From Lacunisphaera sp. (lineage in GTDB: Bacteria > Verrucomicrobiota > Verrucomicrobiia > Opitutales > Opitutaceae), in assembly GCA_029945445.1 (NCBI GenBank), contig JAQSCO010000057.1, positions 108,985 through 172,984 of the forward strand: 64,000 bases of DNA. Direction: 5' to 3'. A program made the translations under genes and the position numbers. This document shows, piece after piece, positions 33,466 through 42,066 of the stretch. The stretch's first letter is position 1. Each line of letters begins with the position of its first letter. The notes beneath the pieces are model-generated. The model had not been told where the DNA came from and made no database searches. It saw nothing but the letters and a program-made list of their open reading frames with translations.

Positions 33466-34809
33466 ATGTTCACCGAAGACGCCCTGTCCGCCCCGCCCGT
33501 GACGATCCCCGTCGACATCCTCCGCTTCAACACCTGCGGCAGCGTCGACGACGGCAAGTCCACGCTCATCGGCCGCCTGCTCTACGATTCAAAGTCGCTG
33601 ATGGAGGACCAGCTCGAGGCGCTCGAGCGCTCGGCCGACATCACCGGCGGGGGCCAGATCAATCTCGCCAACCTCACCGACGGCCTCCGCGCCGAGCGCG
33701 AGCAGGGCATCACGATCGACGTCGCCTACCGCTACTTCGCCACGCCACGCCGCAAGTTCATCATCGCGGACACCCCGGGCCACGTCCAATACACGCGCAA
33801 CATGGTGACGGGCGCATCGCTCTCCAACCTTTCCATCGTGCTGGTCGACGCCCGCCTCGGCGTCATCGAGCAGAGTCGCCGCCACACCGCTCTCGCCGCA
33901 CTGCTGCGCATTCCCCACCTCGTCGTCGCCATCAACAAGATGGATCTCGTCGGTTGGAGCGAGGCACGCTTCCACGAGATCCGCGCGCAGTTCGAGGAGT
34001 TCCTGCCGCGCCTCGCCATCAAGGACGTGAAATTTATTCCGCTGAGCGCGCTCAATGGCGACAACGTCGTCGAGCCTTCGGTGCACACGCCGTGGTACGT
34101 GGGCCCGACGCTGCTCGGTCACCTCGAGTCCGTGCACATCGCGAGCGACTGGAACCTCAGCGGCTTCCGTTTCCCCGTGCAGTGGGTCAACCGCCCGCAC
34201 AACCCGAAGGACGCCGCGCTGCACGACTTCCGCGGCTTCAGCGGCCAGATCGCCGGCGGCATCGTCCGCGCCAGCCAGAAGGTCGTGGCGCTCCCCGCCG
34301 GCATCACGACCACCGTGAAGCAGATCTGGACCTACGACGGCCCGGTGCCGGAGGCGTTCTGCCCGCAGTCGGTCACGCTCGTGCTCGAGCATGACATCGA
34401 CATCAGCCGTGGCTCGATGCTCATCGGTCTCGACGACAACCTGCCGGGCGCGAGCAGCGATTTGCAGGCGGAGATTTGTTGGATGCACCCCCGTCCGCTA
34501 CAGAAGGGGAAAAAATATTATCTCAAGCACACGGCGCAGACCGTGCAGGTCGTGGTCGCGGAAATTACGCACCGGCTCAATCTGAGCACCTTTGACGCCG
34601 AGCCGGAACCCGCCGAGCTGGCGGTCAACGATCTCGGTCAGGTCCGCCTGCGCGCGGCGAAGCCGCTCGTATTCGACGGTTACGCGACCAACCGGCTGAC
34701 CGGTTCCTTCATCCTCATCGAGCCGGGCACCAACGCCACGGTCGCAGCCGGCATGCTGCACCCGCCGCGCGAGGTCGTGAAGCCCGAGAACGGCGACTAC
34801 GTCATCTGA
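33466..34809 (+). CDS. cysN: Sulfate adenylyltransferase subunit 1 (GTPase)
   Basis: The 447-residue GTPase drives the CysD reaction. G motifs are present: SVDDGKSTLIGRLLYD (P-loop), DTPGHVQYTRNM (G3) and NKMD (G4), followed by EF-Tu-like beta domains. The length fits CysN alone, with no C-terminal CysC (APS kinase) fusion. Translation is directly linked to cysD. Confidence 0.96.
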   Translation: MFTEDALSAPPVTIPVDILRFNTCGSVDDGKSTLIGRLLYDSKSLMEDQLEALERSADITGGGQINLANLTDGLRAEREQGITIDVAYRYFATPRRKFIIADTPGHVQYTRNMVTGASLSNLSIVLVDARLGVIEQSRRHTALAALLRIPHLVVAINKMDLVGWSEARFHEIRAQFEEFLPRLAIKDVKFIPLSALNGDNVVEPSVHTPWYVGPTLLGHLESVHIASDWNLSGFRFPVQWVNRPHNPKDAALHDFRGFSGQIAGGIVRASQKVVALPAGITTTVKQIWTYDGPVPEAFCPQSVTLVLEHDIDISRGSMLIGLDDNLPGASSDLQAEICWMHPRPLQKGKKYYLKHTAQTVQVVVAEITHRLNLSTFDAEPEPAELAVNDLGQVRLRAAKPLVFDGYATNRLTGSFILIEPGTNATVAAGMLHPPREVVKPENGDYVI

Positions 34810-34872
34810 CGCCGGCCGCCCGGCTGCCAAAAAGGTTGCCCGGTCCGGCCGCGCGGCTAGCTTGCCCTTCCC

Positions 34873-35286
34873 TTGAAGATTTCCGTCAAAGTCGATTATG
34901 CCTGCCGCGTCATGGCGGAGCTCGCGCGGCTGCACGGCTCGGGGCGGCTCGCGCAGATCGAGCATCTGGCGAAGACTGAGGCGGTGCCGGCGAACTTCCT
35001 TGCGCAGATCCTCGGCAAGCTCCGCACGCACGGGCTCATCACCAGCCGCCGCGGTAACCAGGGCGGCTACCTGCTCGCCCGTTCGCCCGAGGAGATTTCA
35101 CTCCACGACATTTTGCTGGCCGTCGAGGGCGGCCACCTCCACCTGAGCGGCAACTTCCAGGGCCGCAGCGGCCGGCGGCTCAAGCAGGTGTGGGCCGAGA
35201 TCAGCGAGACCCTCGAGGAAAAAACCAAAAGCTACACGCTCGATCAACTCCGCACGAAGAACCCGGCGGAGATGTATTATATCTGA
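34873..35286 (+). CDS. Rrf2 family transcriptional regulator (CymR-like)
   Basis: A 137-residue winged-helix regulator starting MKISVKVDYACRVMAELARLHG, with HTH region VPANFLAQILGKLRTHGLITSRRGNQGGYLL. The three Fe-S Cys of IscR/NsrR are absent, pointing to a CymR-like regulator sensing sulfur status. The start codon is TTG. It follows cysN by 63 bases and may bind the palindrome at 30055-30077; this is inference. Confidence 0.88.
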   Translation: MKISVKVDYACRVMAELARLHGSGRLAQIEHLAKTEAVPANFLAQILGKLRTHGLITSRRGNQGGYLLARSPEEISLHDILLAVEGGHLHLSGNFQGRSGRRLKQVWAEISETLEEKTKSYTLDQLRTKNPAEMYYI

Positions 35287-35342
35287 GGTGGGCGGCGGTT
35301 TCCCTAACGCCGCCTGTCGTCGTTGTGGAGATCGGCGACCAC

Positions 35343-36149
35343 TTACTTCTGCTTCAGCGGCAGCATCCATTTCAGCACGTCGGCGATGCGCGCCGCCCAG
35401 GCGTACTCGGTGTGCTCCTTGTCGGGTTCTTCGCGGTAGGCGAGGTCGGCGCCTTCCTTCCAACCCTTGCCGACGAGGATGTCGCGGAACGGGCGGATGC
35501 CTTCCCAGCCTGGCTCGGCCGTGCCCATGTCGAGCCAGAGGCGGACGGCGGATTTCTTGCGCAGCCGCGAAAATTCCTTGAAGACAGTGTGATCGTCCCA
35601 CCACAGCGAGGGGGACATCGCGGCGACGTGGCCGAAGACCCGCGGATACCACAGCGCGAAGTAGAGCGAGACCAGTCCGCCCATCGAGGAGCCGATCACG
35701 CCCGTGTGTCGTGGACCGGGCAGCGTGAGATAGTGCGTGTCGATGAACGGCTTCAGCTCCGTCGCCACGAATTTCGCGTAGCGCTTCGCATCGCCGGTGC
35801 TCGTGCACTTCTCGCCGTCCCAGCCGGAGAACTCCGCCGGAGTCGGCGCGTATTCGTTCATGCGGTTGAAGCCGGTGTTGTAGATGCCGACCATGATCGG
35901 CGCAGCGATCGCGTGCGCGCCGATGAGCTCCCGGGCGCGGTCGCCGGCGTGCCAGGCGTTGCCAAGGAAGGCGGTCAGCGGGTCGAAGATGTTCTGCCCG
36001 TCCTGAAAATAGACGACCGGGTGCCGCCGGCGCATGAGGCCGTAGCCGGGCGGCAGCCACACGACGATGTCGCGCTGGTTGCGCAGCACCCGCGAAAGGA
36101 AGCGGCGGTGCAGACAGAGCGGGGGCTGGGGCTTGGGCGCGGGCGGCAT
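35343..36149 (-). CDS. Esterase of the alpha/beta hydrolase fold
   Basis: A 268-residue putative esterase (esterase D / Fes-like). The nucleophile elbow is GVIGSSMGGLVSLYFALWYP, the acid is probably in LWLDMGTAEPG and the His in KEHTEYAWAARI. RNQRDIVVWLPPGY near the N terminus is typical of the family. No signal peptide is seen from the chosen ATG at 36149. It faces away from the ligase cluster to its right, so membership in that cluster is uncertain. Confidence 0.88.
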   Translation of the reverse strand: MPPAPKPQPPLCLHRRFLSRVLRNQRDIVVWLPPGYGLMRRRHPVVYFQDGQNIFDPLTAFLGNAWHAGDRARELIGAHAIAAPIMVGIYNTGFNRMNEYAPTPAEFSGWDGEKCTSTGDAKRYAKFVATELKPFIDTHYLTLPGPRHTGVIGSSMGGLVSLYFALWYPRVFGHVAAMSPSLWWDDHTVFKEFSRLRKKSAVRLWLDMGTAEPGWEGIRPFRDILVGKGWKEGADLAYREEPDKEHTEYAWAARIADVLKWMLPLKQK

Positions 36150-36219
36150 GACGTTCCGTCGCACGCTGCAAGCCGCCCCGGGCGAAGCCAAGCGGTTTTT
36201 GAAAGGTGGAACTCGACCT

Positions 36220-36261
36220 CCGGGCGGGTTGGTTCGACGTGCGCCCTGCAAGCCCGTCCGG
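36220..36261. repeat. Imperfect inverted repeat upstream of ligase cluster
   Basis: CCGGGCGGG (36220-36228) and CCCGTCCGG (36253-36261) pair with one G-T wobble around a 24-base loop. It lies in the 235-base gap between the two divergent esterase genes. No promoter is evident in the rest of the gap. Confidence 0.45.
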
Positions 36262-36384
36262 CCTGTCAGCCATAGCCGGGGCGGCGGCTGAAGGCCGGGC
36301 TCCAGCTTCATTCATGCGTTGACCCGGCATGGGAATTGCGTGACAGCGGAGCTGCCCCGGTTTCCCGGGGCGGACCCACACCGC

Positions 36385-37107
36385 ATGAATGAGCAACATG
36401 TCCGCTGGTATACGCGCCACCTGAGCCGCGATTTCGACATGCTGGTCTTCGGGCATGCGGGCTATCCGGTCATCCTGTTCCCGACCTCGCTCGGCCGCTA
36501 TTATCAGAACAAGGATTTCGGGCTCGTCGGGTCGGTCGCGCACCTGATCGACGCGGGGAAGATCCGGATCTACTGTCCCGATGGCATCGACGCCGAGAGC
36601 TGGTATAACAAGTCCATCAGTCCGGCCGACCGCGTGCGCACGCACCTGGCCTATGAGCGGGTCATCCTGCACGACGTGCTGCCGCTCGCCCAGCGCGAGG
36701 CGGGCCGGCACCAGGTCGCCGTGGCGGGCGCAAGCTTCGGCGGCTACCACGCGGTAAACTTCGCGCTGCGGCACCCCGACCTCACGGGCTATTGCTTCAG
36801 CCTCGGCGGGTCGTTCGACATCCGGCAGTTCCTCGACGGTCATGCCGACGACAACAGCTACTTCAACAATCCCGTCGAATACCTGCCCAACCTCAACGAT
36901 CCGTGGTTCCTCGACCGGCTCCGCGGTATGGGTATCGTGCTCGGCACCGGCGACTGGGATGTCTGCCGCGACCGCAACCTCCACCTCTCCCACCTGCTCC
37001 ACGCGAAGGGTATCCCGCATTTCCTTGATGACCGCAAGTGGTGCGGGCATGATTGGAATTACTGGAGGGACATGTTCCCGCACTACCTGTCCCTGATCAA
37101 CCCCTGA
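36385..37107 (+). CDS. Esterase-like hydrolase at head of ligase cluster
   Basis: A 240-residue alpha/beta hydrolase with nucleophile elbow VAVAGASFGGYHAVNFALRHP, a candidate acid in LGTGDWDVCRDRN and His in WCGHDWNYWRDMFPHYL. The opening MNEQHVRWYTRHLSRDFDMLVFGHAGYPVILFPTSLGRYYQ is distinctive for a group usually annotated as esterase. The start at 36385 is preferred to a frame extension of 22 codons. The ATP-grasp gene follows after seven bases, so it is probably the first gene of that operon. It may hydrolyse an ester or amide of the product. Confidence 0.88.
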   Translation: MNEQHVRWYTRHLSRDFDMLVFGHAGYPVILFPTSLGRYYQNKDFGLVGSVAHLIDAGKIRIYCPDGIDAESWYNKSISPADRVRTHLAYERVILHDVLPLAQREAGRHQVAVAGASFGGYHAVNFALRHPDLTGYCFSLGGSFDIRQFLDGHADDNSYFNNPVEYLPNLNDPWFLDRLRGMGIVLGTGDWDVCRDRNLHLSHLLHAKGIPHFLDDRKWCGHDWNYWRDMFPHYLSLINP

Positions 37108-37114
37108 CCTCCCC

Positions 37115-38089
37115 ATGAAAAAGATCGGCATCCTCCACGGCAAGGAACGCAGCTTCCCCACCGCGCTCATCGAGCGCATCAACGCCCTGAACGAACCCGG
37201 CATCACCGCCGAGGAGGTTGTGATCAACCAGGTCACCCAGGGCGAGCCCACGCCCTACGCCGTCATCCTCGACCGCATCTCGCAGGATGTGCCGTTCTAC
37301 CGCGCCTACCTCAAGAACGCCGTGCTCAACGGCACCGCCGTCGTCAACAACCCGTTCTGGTGGTCGGCCGATGAGAAGTTCTTCAACAACTGCCTCGCGA
37401 CCAAGGTCGGCGTCGCCGTGCCGAAGACCGTCATCCTCCCCTCGAAGGACATGCCGGCCGACTGTTCGGCCGAGTCGTTCTCCAACCTGGCCTACCCGCT
37501 CGATTGGGACGGGATCTTCCACTACATCGGCTGGCCCGCGTATTTCAAACCACACTCGGGCGGCGGCTGGAAGAACGTCTACAAGGTCCGCGACCGCGAC
37601 GAGTTCTTCAAGGCCTACAACGAGACCGGCCAGCTCGTCATGTTGCTGCAATCCGAGGTGCACTTCGACGACTACTACCGCTGCTACTGCATCGGCGGCA
37701 CCGACGTCCGCATCATGCAGTATGAGCCGCGCAACCCGCACCACCTCCGCTACGTCGTGGACCGCCCGCCCGGCTCGCCCGAGCTGCTGGCGCGCATCAC
37801 GCAGGACGTGCTCACGCTCAACCACGCGCTCGGCTACGAGTTCAACACTGTGGAATTCGGCGTGAGCGGCGGCGTGCCCTACGCGATCGACTTCTGCAAC
37901 CCCGCGCCCGATGCCGACCGCAAGTCCGTCGGCGAGGAAAACTTCGCCTGGGTCGTCGAGGCCGCGGCCCAGATGCTCGTCCGCAAGGCCAAGGCAAATA
38001 ACCCGGCGCAGAACAACACCACCTGGGGCGGCTACGTGCAGGGCGCGGTCAAGACCGGCCAGCCCGCCGCGGTGCCGAAGAAAAAATGA
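37115..38089 (+). CDS. ATP-grasp ligase (RimK-like)
   Basis: A 324-residue carboxylate-amine/thiol ligase. ATP-grasp features: the phosphate-binding stretch YFKPHSGGGWKNVYKV with its Lys, the adenine-side LLQSEVHFDDYYRC, and a metal-binding end NTVEFGVSGGVPYAIDFCNPAPDAD (Glu, Asp, Asn). The N-terminal part MKKIGILHGKERSFPTALIERIN is a pre-ATP-grasp Rossmann-like domain. The enzyme should form an amide through an acyl-phosphate. The substrate is unknown; the neighbours (YbdK-like ligase, aminopeptidase) suggest a peptide-like product. Confidence 0.9.
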   Translation: MKKIGILHGKERSFPTALIERINALNEPGITAEEVVINQVTQGEPTPYAVILDRISQDVPFYRAYLKNAVLNGTAVVNNPFWWSADEKFFNNCLATKVGVAVPKTVILPSKDMPADCSAESFSNLAYPLDWDGIFHYIGWPAYFKPHSGGGWKNVYKVRDRDEFFKAYNETGQLVMLLQSEVHFDDYYRCYCIGGTDVRIMQYEPRNPHHLRYVVDRPPGSPELLARITQDVLTLNHALGYEFNTVEFGVSGGVPYAIDFCNPAPDADRKSVGEENFAWVVEAAAQMLVRKAKANNPAQNNTTWGGYVQGAVKTGQPAAVPKKK

Positions 38090-38109
38090 AACCGTCGTCG
38101 CCATATTTC

Positions 38110-38164
38110 TGGCGGGCTCGCGGCCCTGCGCACCGTCATGGCCCGCAGGGACGCGGGCCCGCCA
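38110..38164. repeat. TGGCGGG-type inverted repeat after ATP-grasp gene
   Basis: TGGCGGG/CCCGCCA ends enclose one long imperfect hairpin (CCCTGCG/CGCAGGG core). Its reverse complement shares CGCGTCCCTGCGGGCCA with the element at 43877, showing common origin. Confidence 0.65.
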
Positions 38165-38183
38165 AACTTCACCAACCCCTCAT

Positions 38184-38235
38184 TGGAGGGCCCGTCTCCT
38201 GACGGGCCGCGGCCCACCAGGAGGTGGGCCCTCCA
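38184..38235. repeat. TGGAGGG-type three-stem element before ybdK-like gene
   Basis: TGGAGG...CTCCA closes two perfect hairpins, GCCCGTC/GACGGGC (loop TCCT) and GGCCCACC/GGTGGGCC (loop AGGA). It ends 16 bases before the YbdK-like start codon, so it lies within the presumed operon and could affect transcript processing or translation. Confidence 0.75.
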
Positions 38236-38251
38236 TTAATCACCTTCGCCC

Positions 38252-39370
38252 ATGGCCGCCAAGAAAGCCCACAAGTTCACCCTCGGCATCGAGGAGGAGT
38301 TCCAGATCGTCGACCCGGTCTCGCGTGAGCTGAAGTCGCACATCGAGGAGATCATCGAGGGCGGCAAGATCATCCTGAAGGAACGCGTGCGGCCCGAGCT
38401 GCACCAGTCGGTCGTCGAGGTCGGCACCGACATCTGTGAAAATATTGCCGCGGCCCGCAAGTCCGTGACGGGCCTGCGCCGCGATCTCGCGGGTCTCGCC
38501 CAGAAATCCAACCTCCGCATCGCCGCCGCCGGCACACACCCGTTCTCGCACTGGATCGACCAGAAGATCTCCAGCGGCGAGCGCTACCAGGGCGTGCTGA
38601 ACGATCTCCAGCAGATCGCGCGCGCCAACCTCATCTTCGGCCTCCACGTCCACGTCGGTATGCCCGACCGCGAGACGGCCATCCAGCTGCAGAACACCGC
38701 GCGCTATTTCCTGCCGCACATCTTCGCGCTCTCGACCAACTCGCCGTTCTGGGTCGGCCGCAACACCGGCTTCGCGTCGTATCGCTTGCAGGTTTTCCAG
38801 CGCTTCCCGCGCACCGGCATCCCCGACCTCTTCGACTCCGTCAACGAATTCGATGACTACGTCAGCCTGCTCATCAAGACCGGGTGCATCGACAACGCCA
38901 AAAAAATCTGGTGGGACATCCGCCTCCACCCGATTTTCCACACGCTGGAGTTTCGCGTCTGCGATATCCCGATGCGCGTCGACGAGACCATCTGTCTCGC
39001 CGCCATCATGCAGGCGGTCATCGCCAAGCTCTACAAGCTGCACCGGAAAAACCTCGGTTTCCGCACCTATCGCGCCCGTCTCATCAACGAAAACCGCTGG
39101 CGCGCCTCCCGCTACGGCATCAACGGCAAGATGATCGATTTCGGCAAATCGGAGGAGGTGCCGACCCGCGACCTCATCACCGAGCTGCTCGAATTCATTG
39201 ATGACGTGGTGGATGACCTTGGCTCCCGCGAGGAGGTCGACTACGTCCACCAGATCCTCCGTCTCGGCACCGGCGCCGACCGGCAGGTTGAGGTTTACAA
39301 CCGCACGAAAGATCTCAAGCAAGTCGTCGACTACATTATTTCCGAAACCCACCACGGCCTTGATCTCTGA
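38252..39370 (+). CDS. Carboxylate-amine ligase, YbdK/GCS2 family
   Basis: A 372-residue glutamine-synthetase-fold amidoligase, the same length as E. coli YbdK, which makes gamma-glutamyl-type bonds weakly. Marker segments: FTLGIEEEFQIVDP (metal-binding Glu cluster), RPELHQSVVEVGTDIC, AAGTHPFSHW, GLHVHVGMPDRETAI and FHTLEFRVCDIPMRVDET. It is flanked by two ATP-grasp-type proteins and an aminopeptidase. The physiological amine and acid are unknown. Confidence 0.93.
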   Translation: MAAKKAHKFTLGIEEEFQIVDPVSRELKSHIEEIIEGGKIILKERVRPELHQSVVEVGTDICENIAAARKSVTGLRRDLAGLAQKSNLRIAAAGTHPFSHWIDQKISSGERYQGVLNDLQQIARANLIFGLHVHVGMPDRETAIQLQNTARYFLPHIFALSTNSPFWVGRNTGFASYRLQVFQRFPRTGIPDLFDSVNEFDDYVSLLIKTGCIDNAKKIWWDIRLHPIFHTLEFRVCDIPMRVDETICLAAIMQAVIAKLYKLHRKNLGFRTYRARLINENRWRASRYGINGKMIDFGKSEEVPTRDLITELLEFIDDVVDDLGSREEVDYVHQILRLGTGADRQVEVYNRTKDLKQVVDYIISETHHGLDL

Positions 39371-39392
39371 TATTCCGCCCGCCCACGCCTCC

Positions 39393-40415
39393 ATGCCGCA
39401 AAGCGCCTCGCTGCCCACCACCTTCGATCCCGCACTGACCCAGGGCGCCGCCAACGCCATCCACGTCTGCCTGAAGCTGCAGCCGACCGAGCGGATGACG
39501 CTGATCACGGACCAAGCCAGCGCCGAGATCGCCGCCGCGCTCGTCAACGAGATCGAGCAGACCGGCGCCGACTACCACGTCTTCGTCCTCGAGGAATACG
39601 GCGCCCGCCCGCACCGTGACATGCCGCGCCCCGTCCTCGACGACCTCGCCCAATCGCAGGTCAGCATCTACGCCTGCCTCACCCAGACCGGCGAGCTCCG
39701 CACCCGCATGCAGATGATGGACGTCATCAACCCGCACCGCATCCGGCACGGGCACATGGTGAACATCAACAAGCAGATCATGGTCGAGGGCATGCGCGCC
39801 GACTTCGTCGAGGTCGATCGCCTCTCGCAGAAGCTCATTGAGAAATGCCGCCGCGCCCAGCGCGTCACCTGCAAGACCGCCGCCGGCACCGACTACGTCG
39901 CCGAGCTCTCGCCCAAGCTCAACTGGGTGAAGACCGCCGGCCTCATCACGCCCGCGAAATGGGGCAACCTGCCTGGCGGCGAGATCTTCACCTCGCCCTT
40001 CAACTCCAACGGCCGCTTCGTCGTCGACGGCGTCGTCGGCGACTACCTCTGCCAGAAATACGGCGACATCGGGGCGACGCCCCTGACGATCGACATCAAG
40101 GACAACCGCATCGCCAGCCTCGCGTGCGCGAACCAGGAGTTGCTCGAAGAATTCGACAAATATTGCCACACGGACGAGAACTCGGACCGCGTCGGCGAAT
40201 TCGCCATCGGCACCAATCTCGCCTGCACGCGCATCATCGGCCACATCCTGCAGGACGAGAAGCTCCCCGGCATCCACATCGCCTTCGGTCACCCCTATAG
40301 CGAACACACCGGCCAGGCCTGGAAGAGCACGACCCACATCGACTGCGTCGGTCGTTTCTTCGACATCTGGCTCGACGACGAACAAGTCATGGCGCAGGGA
40401 ACGTTTTTGATCTGA
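39393..40415 (+). CDS. M29-like aminopeptidase
   Basis: A 340-residue metallopeptidase of the aminopeptidase T/PepS type, somewhat shorter than the usual ~410. Candidate metal ligands lie in LPGGEIFTSP, VGEFAIGTN and the end segment HIAFGHPYSEHTGQAWKSTTHID. The ATG at 39393 is used; the open frame upstream overlaps the ligase gene. No signal peptide, so it acts in the cytoplasm. In this operon it may trim or recycle the peptide made by the ligases. Confidence 0.88.
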   Translation: MPQSASLPTTFDPALTQGAANAIHVCLKLQPTERMTLITDQASAEIAAALVNEIEQTGADYHVFVLEEYGARPHRDMPRPVLDDLAQSQVSIYACLTQTGELRTRMQMMDVINPHRIRHGHMVNINKQIMVEGMRADFVEVDRLSQKLIEKCRRAQRVTCKTAAGTDYVAELSPKLNWVKTAGLITPAKWGNLPGGEIFTSPFNSNGRFVVDGVVGDYLCQKYGDIGATPLTIDIKDNRIASLACANQELLEEFDKYCHTDENSDRVGEFAIGTNLACTRIIGHILQDEKLPGIHIAFGHPYSEHTGQAWKSTTHIDCVGRFFDIWLDDEQVMAQGTFLI

Positions 40416-40431
40416 CCGGCGGCCTTCCGCG

Positions 40432-40731
40432 ATGAGCTACACGCTGCGGCCAGAAGTCGTCTCAGAAGCTCAGCGCATTTTTTCCCCCGAACTGACCGGG
40501 ATCGTCCTGGAAAAACTGGCCGCGACCCAACTCCCCTTGGACCAGGGCGGGCCGCCGCCGCGCGTGCATATTGCCGTGCTTTGGCTTTCCCAAGGGAATC
40601 TCCCGAAACTCGAGGACGCGTTGGCGGTCGCCGCGACCGACTGGCGCGATTCGCTGGTCGCCGCCGGGCTGGCCCACGCCAACTGGCGCTCCATTCTCGC
40701 CAGCAAGGGCATCGACACCACACACTGGTAG
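40432..40731 (+). CDS. Hypothetical protein in ligase cluster, 99 aa
   Basis: A soluble 99-residue protein starting MSYTLRPEVVSEAQRIFSPELTGIVLEKL and ending RSILASKGIDTTHW. It has mixed alpha/beta composition and no Cys or membrane segment. The layout (helix, VHIAVLWLSQGN strand, helix LEDALAVAATDWRDSLVAAGL) suggests a compact single domain. It sits 16 bases after the aminopeptidase and 19 bases before the second ATP-grasp-like gene, so it is firmly part of the operon. No family is recognised. Confidence 0.8.
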   Translation: MSYTLRPEVVSEAQRIFSPELTGIVLEKLAATQLPLDQGGPPPRVHIAVLWLSQGNLPKLEDALAVAATDWRDSLVAAGLAHANWRSILASKGIDTTHW

Positions 40732-40750
40732 ACCCAACCCTCCTGCCGCC

Positions 40751-41944
40751 ATGATTCCCGCCCTCCGCCAGCGCTACAATGCCGCGTTCACCGCGCCGCG
40801 CTACGCGGCGTTCACGGCGGAGCTGAAAACCGCGATGTATTGGCCGGTGGATTTCCGCGTCGCGGAATCGCCGCTGTTCCTTGACGAGGCCACGACGCGC
40901 GAGTTGGTGAAGGCGGCCGACGACATTGTCCGCCAGCTGGCCACGCCCGCCTTCCGTCAACACGCGATGACTGCCATTCCCACGGGACTCACCGTGCCGG
41001 AGGAAACGGAGTGGCCGCACTTCCTCGCGGTGGACTTCGCGCTCTGCCACGACGCTTCCGGCCGGGTCCTGCCACAGCTGATCGAGTTGCAGGGCTTCCC
41101 GACCGTCGCCTGCTGGCAGGCGTTGCTGGCGCAAACTTATCGGAAACACTTCCCGGAAATCCCCACGGACTTCACGCCCTATTTCGGCGGACTCGAACAG
41201 GAGGGCTACCTCAACGACCTGCGCCACGCGATGCTCGGCGAGTGTCTGCCGGAGAACACCGTCCTGCTCGAAATCACGCCCGCGGAACAGAAGACCCGCA
41301 TCGATTTCGCGTGCACGCACTCCTACCTTAATGTCCGGCCGATGTGCGTCACGAAGGTCATCAAGCGCGGCCGGCAGCTTTTCTATCCGTCCGGCGGCCG
41401 CGAGGTGCGCATCGAGCGCATTTTTAACCGCGTCATCTTCGACGAGCTGCTGCGCAAAAAACCGCCGATGAAGTTCAGCTTCTTCGACGACCTCGACGTG
41501 CAGTGGGCCGGCCACCCCAACTGGTATTTCCGCATCAGCAAACACACGCTGCCTTTCCTCAAGAGCCCCTACGTGCCGGATTGTCGTTTCGTCAGCGAAC
41601 TCGGCGGCAACATTCCCGCCGACCTGGAGAACTACGTCCTCAAACCGCTCTACTCCTTCGCCGGCCTCGGCGTGGATATCGCGCCGACGCGCGAAAAAAT
41701 CGCCGCCGTGGCAAAGCCCGCCGAGTGGCTGCTCCAGCGCAAGGTCACCTACGCGCCGGTGATGGAGACGCCCGACGGCCCGGCCAAGGCGGAGATCCGC
41801 CTCATTTTCGCCGGCGACGGCACCGGGATGCCGAAGCTGCTCAACCAGCTTGTGCGTTTGACGAAAGGCGCGATGCACGGCGTGGATTTCAACAAGGGCC
41901 GCACCTGGGTCGGCGCCAGCGCGGGCTTCCATCCCGCGATTTAA
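40751..41944 (+). CDS. Divergent ATP-grasp-like protein, 397 aa
   Basis: A soluble protein whose C-terminal half looks like an ATP-grasp core: NYVLKPLYSFAGLGVDIAP (Lys and Gly-rich loop), EWLLQRKVTYAPVM and AEIRLIFAGD. The N-terminal half has QLIELQGFPTVACWQALLAQTY, reminiscent of circularly permuted ATP-grasp enzymes in which the metal site precedes the nucleotide loop. This assignment is by motif and is less certain than for the first ATP-grasp protein. The start ATG at 40751 follows the 99-residue gene. It likely adds another residue to the same product. Confidence 0.75.
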   Translation: MIPALRQRYNAAFTAPRYAAFTAELKTAMYWPVDFRVAESPLFLDEATTRELVKAADDIVRQLATPAFRQHAMTAIPTGLTVPEETEWPHFLAVDFALCHDASGRVLPQLIELQGFPTVACWQALLAQTYRKHFPEIPTDFTPYFGGLEQEGYLNDLRHAMLGECLPENTVLLEITPAEQKTRIDFACTHSYLNVRPMCVTKVIKRGRQLFYPSGGREVRIERIFNRVIFDELLRKKPPMKFSFFDDLDVQWAGHPNWYFRISKHTLPFLKSPYVPDCRFVSELGGNIPADLENYVLKPLYSFAGLGVDIAPTREKIAAVAKPAEWLLQRKVTYAPVMETPDGPAKAEIRLIFAGDGTGMPKLLNQLVRLTKGAMHGVDFNKGRTWVGASAGFHPAI

Positions 41945-42066
41945 TTGGCGGGCTCTGCTTCTGCTGCGCCGCGATCGGACCAGACTTTACCCTGACAAAT
42001 CTGCCGCGGACGCTGACCCCGCCTCGCCACTTGCATTGCGGCCTGATGCGGCTAGCTTGCCGTCCC

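Noticed and set aside
35098-37251. 717-codon minus-strand frame spanning the esterases
   Set aside because: It overlaps three well-supported genes in other frames and its translation lacks any coherent domain.
38110-38235. CRISPR-like repeat pair
   Set aside because: The two elements are internally palindromic, differ in sequence and lack regular spacers or cas genes.
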